Positions 42,548 through 51,809 of a stretch of DNA of 64,000 nt are shown here, piece by piece. This DNA comes from Paraburkholderia graminis C4D1M. GTDB lineage: Bacteria; Pseudomonadota; Gammaproteobacteria; Burkholderiales; Burkholderiaceae. A program made the translations under genes and the position numbers. Location of the stretch: contig NZ_ABLD01000025.1 of the NCBI RefSeq assembly GCF_000172415.1, positions 1 through 64,000 of the forward strand, given 5' to 3'. Each line of letters starts with the position of its first letter. Positions within the stretch are counted from its first letter, which is position 1. The notes under the pieces are model-generated. The model ran no database searches and was not told the DNA's origin. It saw nothing but the letters and a program-made list of their open reading frames with translations.

Positions 42548-43816
42548 TCACTTTTCGACGACGAGATCGGTGAGCGGCTTGCTGCAGCACAGCAGCACCA
42601 TACCCTGATCGATTTCGCGCTGACGAATGCCGCCCGCGTGCTTCATCGCGACCTCGCCGGATACGAGTTTTACCTTGCAGGTTCCGCACATACCCTGGGT
42701 ACACGATGCGGGCAGGCGCACGCCCGCTTTTTTTGCAGCGTCCAATACATGTTGGCCGCTGCCGCATTCGATCTCGCGATTGCTCTTCGTGAAGCTCACT
42801 TTATAGCGCGTTTCGATTTCGGTTCCGACTTCCGGCGCCGCGGGAGCCGGCTTGAAAGCCGGCGCTTCTTGCCGCGCTTCTGCAAAGCTCTCCACAGCAA
42901 CCGCTTCAGTCGCGGTCTGCAATACATCGCCGACGTGAGCGGTCGTCAATTGCGCGGCGACCTCGCTGACCGTTTCGAACGAAAAGCTCTCTTCATGATA
43001 ATGACGGCGATCGAAGCCGCCCTCATCCAGAAGATTACGTACCGCCTGCATATACGGCGCGGGGCCGCAGGTAAAGATCTCGCGTTCCAGAAAGTCCGGC
43101 GCAATCAGCTTGAGCAGCGGTAAGGTCAAAAAGCCCGTCACGCCAGGCCAATTCGTGCGCGCGCCTAAGCGTTCGCACACAAATGCGGTGCGAAAATGCG
43201 CGTGATTCGACGCAATCAGATCGAGTTCGCGCGCGAAGATGATGTCGTCCGGCGTGCGAGCGCTGTGCACAAACACAATGTCGCTGTCCTCGCCGAGTTC
43301 GTGATGAGCGCGGCTCATCGACATCAACGGCGTAATGCCGGAACCCGCCGACAGAAACAGGAATTTGCGCGCGGGATGGCGGGCGCACGTGAATTCGCCG
43401 GCCGGCCCAAGCACGCGAACCTCGCCGCCCACTTGCAGATTGTCGTGTAGCCAGTTCGACACCTTGCCGCCCGGCACGCGCTTCACCGTAATGGAGATGG
43501 TGTGTGGCCGCGTCGGCGGCGACGAAATCGTATAGCAGCGGTTAATCGATTCGCCGTCTATATCGAGTTCGAGCGTGATGAATTGCCCCGGCTCGAACAC
43601 GAACGCCCGTTCATTCGGCGCGCGGAAGAAAAAGCTCTTCACGTCATGCGTTTCCTGACGGACGTGGCAGCACACCAGCGTGTCGTCGACGTCGCTGTTC
43701 CAGCGCGCCGGCAGCGCGTCCCAGAAGCGCGGCTGCGTAACACGGCTTGCACGGCTTGTTGCAGGGTCTGTGGCCGGCTCACCGCCTGGCTGAAACGCCG
43801 CCTGATCGCGCATCAT
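42548..43816 (-). CDS. gbcB: Glycine betaine monooxygenase reductase subunit
   Basis: 422 residues. FAD domain with RCYTISSPPT (about residues 92-101), NAD domain LFLSAGSGITPLMSMSRAHH and EIFTCGPAPYMQAVRNLL, then a linker and a C-terminal plant-type 2Fe-2S domain LPASCTQGMCGTCKVKLVSG. This reductase passes electrons from NAD(P)H to GbcA for the first N-demethylation of glycine betaine to dimethylglycine plus formaldehyde. GGGAG precedes ATG 43816. It lies 30 bases downstream of gbcA on the same strand. Confidence 0.92.
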   Translation of the reverse strand: MMRDQAAFQPGGEPATDPATSRASRVTQPRFWDALPARWNSDVDDTLVCCHVRQETHDVKSFFFRAPNERAFVFEPGQFITLELDIDGESINRCYTISSPPTRPHTISITVKRVPGGKVSNWLHDNLQVGGEVRVLGPAGEFTCARHPARKFLFLSAGSGITPLMSMSRAHHELGEDSDIVFVHSARTPDDIIFARELDLIASNHAHFRTAFVCERLGARTNWPGVTGFLTLPLLKLIAPDFLEREIFTCGPAPYMQAVRNLLDEGGFDRRHYHEESFSFETVSEVAAQLTTAHVGDVLQTATEAVAVESFAEARQEAPAFKPAPAAPEVGTEIETRYKVSFTKSNREIECGSGQHVLDAAKKAGVRLPASCTQGMCGTCKVKLVSGEVAMKHAGGIRQREIDQGMVLLCCSKPLTDLVVEK

Positions 43817-43848
43817 TGTTTTCTCCCGCTCCTGGTTGCGCTCGGCGC

Positions 43849-45153
43849 TCAGCGCACGAAGGACACGACGTTCTCGCCATGCGCAAGCGGCGTGGCATCG
43901 TGGGTTTGCGGTGCATTGCTGTAATCCGCGATGCGGCCGTTATACCACTCGCAGAACTTCTCGACGAGACCTTCGGTGAACGGCGAATAAGGACCCGGCT
44001 CGTACGCGCTGCTCGATGCGCCGCGCTGCGAGTATTCGACGAGCGCACGGTCCTGATCGTTGGTCGCGCGCCAGACTGCCGTGAGGTTGTTCACGTCATA
44101 GTCGATGCCTTCGCGTGCGTCCTTGTGCACGAGCCATTTCGTGCGCACGAGCGTCTTGCCCGCCGAAAGCGGAATCACCGAAAAGCTCACGATATGATCG
44201 CTCATGAAGTGATGCCACGAATTAGGTTGCGTCCAGAAAGAAAGCCCGCCGAGATCGGCCTGCTCAAAGCCGCCCAGCAGTTTCTTCGACGCCACTTTTG
44301 CGTCGAGCGTCTGCGATTCGCCGTCGCGATCGAGCGGCAGGCGCTGCGTGCGAAAACCTGTCACGAGATCCGCGAGCCGTTCAATTTCCGCCGACGGCAG
44401 TTTCATCGCTTCCCATTGCGCGGTGCGCCGTGCAACGGTCTCTTCGAATGCGGCCATGCCTTCTTCGTTGGCCGGCGAGCGTTGATAGCCGAAGCCGTAT
44501 TCGTAAAGCGAAATGGTGAGTTCGGGATGGTTCGCGACGCAGTGATAGCACTCGCGATTGTTTTCCATCGTCAACTTCCAGTTGCCTTCCTCGATAATGT
44601 CGATCGATGCCGCGATCTTGCAGCCGGCCAGTTCATGCGGCAGCAGATACGGTTCCATTGCGGCGCGCATCACCGAAAAGTCCGCGGGCGGATTCTCCGC
44701 GAGGCAGATGAAGATAAGTCCCGCGAGGTTCTCGACGTGCACCTTCTTCAGGCTGTGCTTGCAACGGTCGAACTGGTCGCCCATATGCTCGGCGAACATC
44801 AAATCGCCGTTCAGGTTGTACGTCCAGCTGTGATACGGACACACGATGTTGCCGAGCGAGCCCTTGTCGGTATTGCACAGGCGCGAGCCGCGATGACGGC
44901 ATACGTTATGAAACGCCCTCACCTGCATGTCGTCGTCGCGAACGATCAGGATGGAATCATGACCGATCTCCACCGTGATGTAGTCGCCCGGTTCGGGCAC
45001 GTCCGGCTCGACTGCGACCTGAATCCAGTGCTGGCGAAAAATCGCTTCCATGTCGAGCGCGAAGATGTCCTCGCTCGTATAGAACGGCGCTTCCAGCGTG
45101 TGATTCTTTTTGCGGCGTTCGATCATTGCGCGAACGTCTGCGGAAACTTTCAT
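43849..45153 (-). CDS. gbcA: Glycine betaine monooxygenase, Rieske oxygenase subunit
   Basis: 434 residues. Rieske 2Fe-2S ligands in NVCRHRGSRLC and VCPYHSWTYN; mononuclear iron histidines in NNRECYHCVANHPEL plus a later Asp. Ring-hydroxylating-type oxygenase that demethylates glycine betaine with GbcB. GGAGC seven bases before ATG 45153. Upstream of gbcB in the same unit. It is convergent in function with dgcAB, whose operon begins with the next genes upstream. Confidence 0.93.
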   Translation of the reverse strand: MKVSADVRAMIERRKKNHTLEAPFYTSEDIFALDMEAIFRQHWIQVAVEPDVPEPGDYITVEIGHDSILIVRDDDMQVRAFHNVCRHRGSRLCNTDKGSLGNIVCPYHSWTYNLNGDLMFAEHMGDQFDRCKHSLKKVHVENLAGLIFICLAENPPADFSVMRAAMEPYLLPHELAGCKIAASIDIIEEGNWKLTMENNRECYHCVANHPELTISLYEYGFGYQRSPANEEGMAAFEETVARRTAQWEAMKLPSAEIERLADLVTGFRTQRLPLDRDGESQTLDAKVASKKLLGGFEQADLGGLSFWTQPNSWHHFMSDHIVSFSVIPLSAGKTLVRTKWLVHKDAREGIDYDVNNLTAVWRATNDQDRALVEYSQRGASSSAYEPGPYSPFTEGLVEKFCEWYNGRIADYSNAPQTHDATPLAHGENVVSFVR

Positions 45154-45226
45154 TGTGTGCTCCGTTGCGTGTCACGTCTGGCGCCGCGCCAGGCCCTCCT
45201 GGCCGCTGGTTCGCCTGAACCGGAAA

Positions 45227-46024
45227 TCAGTAATCCACGAGTTGATGCTCGCGCAAATACGCGAGAATCACTTGTGCTTTTTCGACGGAACTCCCTTCAA
45301 TTACGACGCTTCCGCCGCGGCTTTCCGTCGTGGTTGCCGAAAGCATGCGGGCATGGCCGGAACGCTTTTCAGCGGCGGCCAGGCGCACGGGTTTGGCGGT
45401 TGCGGGGCGGATCGTCCAGGCGGGTTCTGTGGTGGCATCGCTCGCGGCTGTTCCCGCGCCTGCCGTACTCGCAACCGGACGAATCGTGCCTTCGCGCAGT
45501 CGTGCGTATGCATACGTCGGCGTCGCATTCGCCATCGGATGCACCGCGATCAGCGCAGGCAATTGAACTTCGACACGTCGACGCAAACCCTTCGGCATGA
45601 ATTGGCGAACCTGCGCGCAACCGTCGTTCAACGTCACGTCGACGGCCGCGCCGACGAGCGGAATATTCAGCGCATTGGCGACGCGATACGGCAGCATGCC
45701 GCTGTCGAATGCGCCTTCCGCGCGCGTTCCGGTCAGCACCAGATCGTAGCCATGCAAACGCGCGGCGAGCGGCGCGGAAGCATCCGCTTGCGCGTCGTCC
45801 CCAACTGCGGGAACCGCAAGCACTTCCACCGAGCGCGCACCGAGCGCCAGATATTCCTGCAACGCGGGATTCGCTGCGTCGCCTGCATGCAGCACATCGA
45901 GCGTGGCGTTGTGCTGCTTCACTAGCGACAACGCGAGCGTGAGTGCGGCTGCGTCGTTGCGGCTGTAACGCGCAACGCCGCTTACCGGATGCCGGCCCAC
46001 CGAAACGAGTACGGCGATTTTCAT
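45227..46024 (-). CDS. etfB: Electron-transfer flavoprotein beta subunit
   Basis: 265 residues. Begins MKIAVLVSVGRHPVSGVARY with the ETF-beta AMP-binding half (LDVLHAGDAANPALQEYLAL, DLVLTGTRAEGAFDSGMLPY). ATG 46024 overlaps the etfA stop by four bases; the longer in-frame opening is antisense-like nonsense. C-terminal 70 residues are extra and Ala/Thr-rich compared with housekeeping EtfB. Together with EtfA it accepts electrons from dimethylglycine demethylase DgcAB and passes them to the quinone pool. Confidence 0.85.
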   Translation of the reverse strand: MKIAVLVSVGRHPVSGVARYSRNDAAALTLALSLVKQHNATLDVLHAGDAANPALQEYLALGARSVEVLAVPAVGDDAQADASAPLAARLHGYDLVLTGTRAEGAFDSGMLPYRVANALNIPLVGAAVDVTLNDGCAQVRQFMPKGLRRRVEVQLPALIAVHPMANATPTYAYARLREGTIRPVASTAGAGTAASDATTEPAWTIRPATAKPVRLAAAEKRSGHARMLSATTTESRGGSVVIEGSSVEKAQVILAYLREHQLVDY

Positions 46025-47190
46025 GCAAGCGCTCCTTCCGCAACGGCCTTCGAATTGAGTAACGCCGCGCCGGTGCCGCGCGCCGAACGCGCTGCAGCCG
46101 CGGCATCGTTGAGCGCCGCAATGGTTTCCTGCGCGTCCGCGATCACGGTCAGATTCGCGCGCTTGGCAATCGGCGCGCTCGCGTCGAGATTCACGGCGAT
46201 CACATGACGGCAATCCTTGATGCCTTGCAAATGCTGCACGGCGCCCGAGATGCCGAACGCGATATACACGCTCGCTTCGACCGTCTTGCCCGTTGCGCCG
46301 ATCTGCTTGTCGCGCGTGAACTTGCCGTCGTCGACGGCCACGCGGCTTGCACCGATCGCCGCGCCCAGCGTGGCCGCGAGACGCTCGAACGCCGGCACGT
46401 CGCTCACGCCGTTGCCCGCGGACACGATGAAGTCCGCCTCTTCCAATGCAAGTTGCGCCGCGTCCATTTCCTCGATGCCGAGATCGCGCACCGTGCCTTT
46501 CGCGCTGGCCGACTCGCCATCGAAGCGCCACACCACTCGCTCGCCCGCGCCGACGAACGGCAACTTCGGATCGACCGCATTCGCTGCGAGCAGAACCACT
46601 TCGGGCAACGCGCGCGAAGCCAACGCGGTATTCGCATGCACATACGCGGCCACGTGCGAGGCGTCGATTTCGACCACATGCGTCGCGACGCTCGCATTCG
46701 CCGCGGCTGCATAGCGGCGGCCGAGATCGCCGTCGCCGGTCGCGTTGTCGGGCAGGAACACATGCACGGGCGCATACGCCGCGACGCACGCCGCAAGCGC
46801 ATTCAGTTCATCGACCGGCGCGAACTTGCGTCTATCGAACATGGGCAATTCGATTAGCTTGTCGGCGCCGAGCGCCGCAGCGTCGCCGGTGAACTCGCCG
46901 AATACCAGCAGCACGACTTCCGTCGATGCATCCGCAACCAATGCAGCGGCGGCGAGTGTCTGGCGCGCATGCTCGTCGAGCGCGCCGCGGTCCGCGTGCG
47001 CGGCGACCAGCATCGTGTGCGAAGGCGCCGCTGTCGTGCGGCGCGGCTTCGGCTGTTCGCGATGTGCGCCGCTCGCGGCCGTGAAATCCAGCGCACCGGC
47101 CACACCGATAGCGCCCAACGTAATGCGCCGAAGTCCGTCAGCCGTGATCGTAAACGGCCGGCGCGGATCGATTCGTTTGATTGTGTTCAT
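46021..47190 (-). CDS. etfA: Electron-transfer flavoprotein alpha subunit
   Basis: 389 residues from ATG 47190. Long N-terminal extension (NTIKRIDPRRPFTITADGLR) then the ETF-alpha fold. FAD-binding region is clear: KFTRDKQIGATGKTVEASVYIAFGISGAVQHLQGIKD split over residues 300-340, then VIAVNLDASAPIAKRANLTV. Lies between dgcB and etfB; five bases separate it from dgcB. Specialised partner of the dimethylglycine demethylase. Confidence 0.87.
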   Translation of the reverse strand: MNTIKRIDPRRPFTITADGLRRITLGAIGVAGALDFTAASGAHREQPKPRRTTAAPSHTMLVAAHADRGALDEHARQTLAAAALVADASTEVVLLVFGEFTGDAAALGADKLIELPMFDRRKFAPVDELNALAACVAAYAPVHVFLPDNATGDGDLGRRYAAAANASVATHVVEIDASHVAAYVHANTALASRALPEVVLLAANAVDPKLPFVGAGERVVWRFDGESASAKGTVRDLGIEEMDAAQLALEEADFIVSAGNGVSDVPAFERLAATLGAAIGASRVAVDDGKFTRDKQIGATGKTVEASVYIAFGISGAVQHLQGIKDCRHVIAVNLDASAPIAKRANLTVIADAQETIAALNDAAAAARSARGTGAALLNSKAVAEGALA

Positions 47191-47194
47191 CGCG

Positions 47195-49106
47195 TTACTC
47201 CAGCGCCGCTGCAACCAGTTCGGCGACGTCCAGCACTTCGGGACGCGGACCGACCACGCCTTCGAGCATCGCCGTGCAATTCGGGCAACCCACGGCGACG
47301 ATGTTTGCGCCGATGCCGCGTGCGTCGTCGATGCGAATGTCGGGAATGCGCCGCTTGCCCGGAATGTCCGTCAACGGTGCACCGCCGCCGCCACCGCAGC
47401 AACGTCCGCGCATACCGTTGCGCTCCATTTCGACGACCTTGATGCCGATGCTCTTCAACACGCGGCGCGGCGCTTCCGTTTCGCCGTTATAGCGGCCGAG
47501 ATAACACGGATCGTGATACGTGATCTTGCTATCCGCGTACGCGGCGGCGGCACGCGGCGACAGCTTGCCGCTCGCGATGAGTTCGTCGATCAGCGCAGTG
47601 TGATGCTGGACCTCGTAAAAGCCGCCCAGCGCGCGATATTCGTTGCGCAGGCTGTGCAGCACGTGAGGGTCCGCGGTCACGATCTTGCCGAACGAATACT
47701 GCGAAAGCGTGCCGATCAATTTGCTCGCGAGTTGCTGGAAGGTGGCTTCGTCGCCGAGACGCCGGGCTGTATCGCCGGTATCCGTTTCCACTCCGCCCAG
47801 CACCGCATAGTCGATGCCCGCGCGGTTCAGCACCTTGACGAGCGCGCGCAGCGTGCGTTGATAGCGCATGTCGAACGCGCCTTCTCCTGCGATCAAGAGC
47901 ACATCCACGCGACGTCCGGGCTGCGCGACCTGCACCTGAAGATCGACGGCCCAGTCGTAACGCGCGCCGATGTCGTAACCATTCGCGCTGCCGGTCTCAC
48001 GCAGATTCGCGAGCGTGATCGGACCTTTGCCGGGCACCGTGCCTTCGACGAGCGTCTGATTGCGGCGCATGTCCACGATTGCGTCGACATGCTCGATCAG
48101 CATCGGGCACTCCTGCACGCAAGCGCGGCAGGTCGTGCATGACCACAGCGTTTCCGCTTCGATGAGACTGGAAATCAAGGGCTTTTGTGGTGCGCCGCCG
48201 TGCTTGCCGACCGGAATGCCGGGCGTCGGGCTGCCCGCGTATTCCGCGTCGGTGCCACCGACCATGCCCGTGACCAGATCCTGAATCAGCTTCTTCGGAT
48301 TAAGCGGCTGGCCGGCGGCGAACGCGGGACATGCCGCTTCGCACTTGCCGCACTGCACGCACGCATCGAAACTGAGCAACTGGTTCCAGCGAAATTCAAC
48401 CGGCTTGCCCACGCCATATTCTTTCGCGTCGAGCAGCGGCACTTTCAATGCGGTGGGCGGCACGACATCCTTCGAGTTACGCTCGGCAAAGCGCTCCTGA
48501 CGCGGATGAAAAGCCAGATGCAAAAGACCCGCGAGCGCATGTTTCATCGGACCGCCGCGCGCCGCACCGAACGTCATCGTGAAGGCGCCCACCGCGATCA
48601 GCAGCGCGACGATGATGGCGAGCGCGCCCGACATCGCCGAAGCCGGCAGCGCGACGAACAGCACGAGGCCGAGCGCGAACGAGCCGAGCAGCAGCGGCAA
48701 GTGATCCCACGGTCCACGCGAAAGCCGGGCGGGCACCGCCTTCGCACCATGACGGCGGCGCCACACGAACACGGCGCCGACCAGCATCACGAGCGCGGCC
48801 AGAAAGATCAGCTTGTCGAGCCACGGCGAGTAGATCGCGAGACCGTAGTTGACGAACACGAGCGCCATTGCGAGGATCGCACCGCCCGCGGTCGCGACAT
48901 GTGTCTTTGCAATGTACGGATCGCGCGCGACCACATGATGCATGTCGACGAAGTAGCGCTTTGGAATGGACAGCAAATTGGCCCAGCCGTACGCGCCCGC
49001 CGCCGTCGCGCGGCCCTCGCGCCAATACGCGGCGCGCTTCGCGAGCGCGAACGCCAGACCCGCCATCGACACCACAACAGCACGGTGATGACAGACACGG
49101 GGCTCA
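47195..49106 (-). pseudogene. dgcB: Dimethylglycine catabolism iron-sulfur oxidoreductase DgcB, N-terminal frameshift
   Basis: The native start is ATG 49106, four bases past the dgcA stop, giving MSPVSVITVLLW in a different frame from the rest. Deleting one G from a GGG run near 49072 explains it: restoring it joins VLLW to VSMAGLAFALAKRAAYW. Without correction, translation could only begin at ATG 49066 (623 residues), losing 12-13 residues of the first membrane segment. The rest is intact: several hydrophobic segments, two 4Fe-4S sets (CVQCGKCEAACP, CTTCRACVQECP), and CCG-type cysteines (DPCYLGRYN, RCCGGGGG, GCPNC) of the HdrD family. With DgcA it demethylates dimethylglycine to sarcosine. 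May be a sequencing error or phase-variable run. Confidence 0.75.
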
Positions 49107-49109
49107 TCG

Positions 49110-51173
49110 TCAGAAATCCTTGCAAAGGCGCAGCGCGTCGTAAATCGCGCCGTGAATGTTGTGCATGGAGATGCAGTCGCCGACGCGGAACAGCAGAAAG
49201 CGGCCATTGCCGAGTTCTTCGGAAAGCGACGGCTGCGGCTCGGATGCGAAGAGCTTATGCACGTCCACCTGGCCGCGATTCACCGACTCGGGCTTGAGCT
49301 TCCAGTACAACTCGTCGTTCGGCGTGCTGCCGTTTTCGATCACCACCTGATCGACCGCGCGCTCTTCCTGCTCCTCGGTGTACTCGTTGCGAAGCACGGC
49401 GATCTTCTTGCCGTCTTCTTCGTACACCTTGTCGAGCCAGTAATTCGGCGTGTGAACCACGCCTTGCGCATAGAGACGGCGATAGAAAATCGGGAACGTG
49501 GTGCCGCCTACGTCGTCGGCGACTTTCACGTCGGGCGTGACGATCTCCACATTCGAGCCGCGGCTCGAGATGAAATCGGCCACGCCTGCGCCGGCATGTG
49601 TGCTGACGCCGTCATACACGAGTACATTCTTGCCCGGCTCGACCTTGCCCGAGAGCACGTCCCACGAACTGACAGCGAGACCTTCGTCGACACCCCATGC
49701 CGCGACTTGCGACGTGAACGACGAACCGCCCGTAGCCAGCACGATGATGTCCGGCTTCTCGGCCATGATGGTCTTTTCGTCGGCGGCAACACCGAGACGG
49801 CGGTCCACGCCAAGCCGTTTCGTCTCCATGTCGAACCAGCGGACGATGCCCGCCATCTGCTCGCGCTGCGGCGCCTTGGCCGCGAGCATGATCTGGCCGC
49901 CCACGTAGTCGTTCTTTTCGAACAGCACGACGTCATGACCACGCGACTTCGCGACGCGAGCGGCTTCGAGTCCGGCAGGACCGGCGCCGACCACGACAAC
50001 CTTGCGCTTCGGCCCGCTCGTGCGTGTAATTACATGCGGCATCGTCGCTTCACGCGATGTCGCAGCGTTCTGCACACACAGCACGTCGAGCCCGTTGTAC
50101 TGGCGGTCGATGCAATAGTTCGCGCCGACGCATTGCTTGATCTCGTCTTCGCGGCCATCGCGAATCTTGATGACCATATGCGGGTCGGCAATTTGCGCGC
50201 GCGTCATGCCGACGAGATCGACCATGCCGCTTGCGAGCAAACGCTCGGCCTGGCCTGCGTCGCGAATACTTTGCGCGTGCATGACCGGAATCTTGACGAC
50301 CGACTTGATGCCGGCCGCGAGATGCACGAACGGCTCGGGCGGCAGCGCCATCGGCGGCATGCAGTTCGCGAGCGTGTTGTGCGTGTCCGCGCCCGAACCG
50401 ATCACGCCGAGATAATCGATGAGGCCGCTTTCGCTCATGGCCTGCGCGATCTCTTTCAACTGCTCGTGATCGAGCCCGTCTTCATGAAACTCGTCGCCGC
50501 ACATGCGCAAGCCGACGCAGAAATCGGGGCCGACTGCTTCGCGGACGGCTTTCAACACTTCGACGCCGAAACGCAGGCGGTTTTCGAGCGAGCCGCCCCA
50601 TTCGTCAGTACGGAAATTGGTTCGCGGGCTCCAGAACTGGTCGATCAGATGCTGGTGCGCCGCCGAGATTTCGACACCGTCCATGCCCGCGTCTTTCACA
50701 CGCTTAGCGGCCGCGGCGAAGTCTGTGATAATGCGGCGAATCTCTTCTACTTCGATGATCTTCGCGTTGCCGCGATGCACCGGCTCGCGCACGCCGGACG
50801 GCGACATCAGATGCGGCCAGTGCTCGCCGTGAAATGCCGAGCGACGGCCCATATGCGTGGCCTGGATCATGATCTTCGCGCCGTGCGCATGCATGGCTTC
50901 GGCGAGGCGCGACAACGGATCGATGATCTTGTCGGTCGACAGATTCACCGACTTCCACCAGCCTTGCGGACTGTCGATCGACACCGGGCTCGAACCGCCG
51001 CACACGGCGAGGCCGACACCACCCTTGGCCTTTTCTTCGTAGTAGCGGATATAACGGTCGCCAGGCAGGCCGCCCGGCTCCGCATACACCTCCGCATGCG
51101 CAGTGCTCACGATGCGATTGCGCAAGGTCAGCTTGTTCAGCGTGAGAGGCTTGAAAAGGTTCGGGTAACGCAT
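49110..51173 (-). CDS. dgcA: Dimethylglycine demethylation protein, FMN/FAD oxidoreductase
   Basis: 687 residues, related to trimethylamine and dimethylglycine-type dehydrogenases. N-terminal Old-Yellow-Enzyme barrel (LFKPLTLNKLTLRNRIVSTA, VEISAAHQHLIDQFWSPRTN), then a linker CVGANYCIDRQYNGLDVLC where the second Cys of the TMADH 4Fe-4S motif is Ala, then a C-terminal FAD/NAD domain (VVVVGAGPAGLEAARVAKSR). Demethylates dimethylglycine to sarcosine with electron transfer through DgcB/Etf. First gene of the dgcA-dgcB-etfA-etfB-like run. Confidence 0.92.
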   Translation of the reverse strand: MRYPNLFKPLTLNKLTLRNRIVSTAHAEVYAEPGGLPGDRYIRYYEEKAKGGVGLAVCGGSSPVSIDSPQGWWKSVNLSTDKIIDPLSRLAEAMHAHGAKIMIQATHMGRRSAFHGEHWPHLMSPSGVREPVHRGNAKIIEVEEIRRIITDFAAAAKRVKDAGMDGVEISAAHQHLIDQFWSPRTNFRTDEWGGSLENRLRFGVEVLKAVREAVGPDFCVGLRMCGDEFHEDGLDHEQLKEIAQAMSESGLIDYLGVIGSGADTHNTLANCMPPMALPPEPFVHLAAGIKSVVKIPVMHAQSIRDAGQAERLLASGMVDLVGMTRAQIADPHMVIKIRDGREDEIKQCVGANYCIDRQYNGLDVLCVQNAATSREATMPHVITRTSGPKRKVVVVGAGPAGLEAARVAKSRGHDVVLFEKNDYVGGQIMLAAKAPQREQMAGIVRWFDMETKRLGVDRRLGVAADEKTIMAEKPDIIVLATGGSSFTSQVAAWGVDEGLAVSSWDVLSGKVEPGKNVLVYDGVSTHAGAGVADFISSRGSNVEIVTPDVKVADDVGGTTFPIFYRRLYAQGVVHTPNYWLDKVYEEDGKKIAVLRNEYTEEQEERAVDQVVIENGSTPNDELYWKLKPESVNRGQVDVHKLFASEPQPSLSEELGNGRFLLFRVGDCISMHNIHGAIYDALRLCKDF

Positions 51174-51221
51174 CGCGATCGACCTCGGAATGATATGGCG
51201 GGTAGTGCTGTGCCGTACGCG

Positions 51222-51758
51222 TTATGCGGCGAGCGGCGAGACTTCGAATACGCAATGCTCGTGGCCTTCCGCTGCGCAGCGCGCTTCGCGCGATTGCGAA
51301 GGCGGTCCCTTGCGCGACGAATCGGGCGCGGTGTCGTTGACCCAATCCATTGCGCCCGCGAACCAGCCGGCGAACATGTAGCAGAGCTTGCCGACCTTGC
51401 CCGGCTGCGCGAGCACGAACGACGAATGATGCAGTTCGATACGCGCATGCGAAGTTGACGGGTCCGCTTCGGTAATCGAGAAGATGCCCCAGCCGCGCTG
51501 CGAAAGCCGCTTCAGGTAATGCTCGAATACGGCCATGCCGGCAATGCCGTGTTGTTTCGCTTCCTTGTCGCACCAGAAGTACGCGGACTTGTAGCCGGCC
51601 TTGTAGAGAATCTCCGCATACGTGTCGATGCCGAGCGCTTCTTCAACCGCGGTGTGATTGTTCGTGAAGAAATGGCGCGGCACGTAAAGCATCGGCAGCG
51701 CGTCGGTGGTCCAGACGCCGGTGTTCGGATCGACGTCGATAGGCAGTTGGGGTTGCAT
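51222..51758 (-). CDS. Conserved betaine-cluster protein (DUF5943-like, V4R-type fold)
   Basis: 178 residues. GGAGT seven bases before ATG 51758. The end CAAEGHEHCVFEVSPL has the cysteine pair pattern of 4-vinyl-reductase (V4R) small-molecule domains, and the middle FWCDKEAKQHGIAGMAVFEH is conserved in the homologue next to dgcA in Pseudomonas. No activity is known. It is translated just before dgcA in the same orientation and is consistently part of this gene order, so a role in betaine or dimethylglycine use is inferred. Confidence 0.75.
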   Translation of the reverse strand: MQPQLPIDVDPNTGVWTTDALPMLYVPRHFFTNNHTAVEEALGIDTYAEILYKAGYKSAYFWCDKEAKQHGIAGMAVFEHYLKRLSQRGWGIFSITEADPSTSHARIELHHSSFVLAQPGKVGKLCYMFAGWFAGAMDWVNDTAPDSSRKGPPSQSREARCAAEGHEHCVFEVSPLAA

Positions 51759-51809
51759 GTGGGACTCCGCTTTTTATAGGGTGATTTCGTTGATTGATGA
51801 GGCGGAAGA

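Noticed and set aside
43747..45600. 617-codon open frame on the plus strand
   Set aside because: Antisense to gbcA, with no recognisable protein features.
46025..46789. N-terminal extension of the EtfB frame
   Set aside because: Arginine-rich nonsense overlapping etfA; the true start is the ATG at 46024 with a four-base overlap.
49152..51458. 768-codon open frame on the plus strand
   Set aside because: Antisense shadow of dgcA and the next gene: rich in Arg, His and Asp with no motif, and the opposite strand has clear domains.
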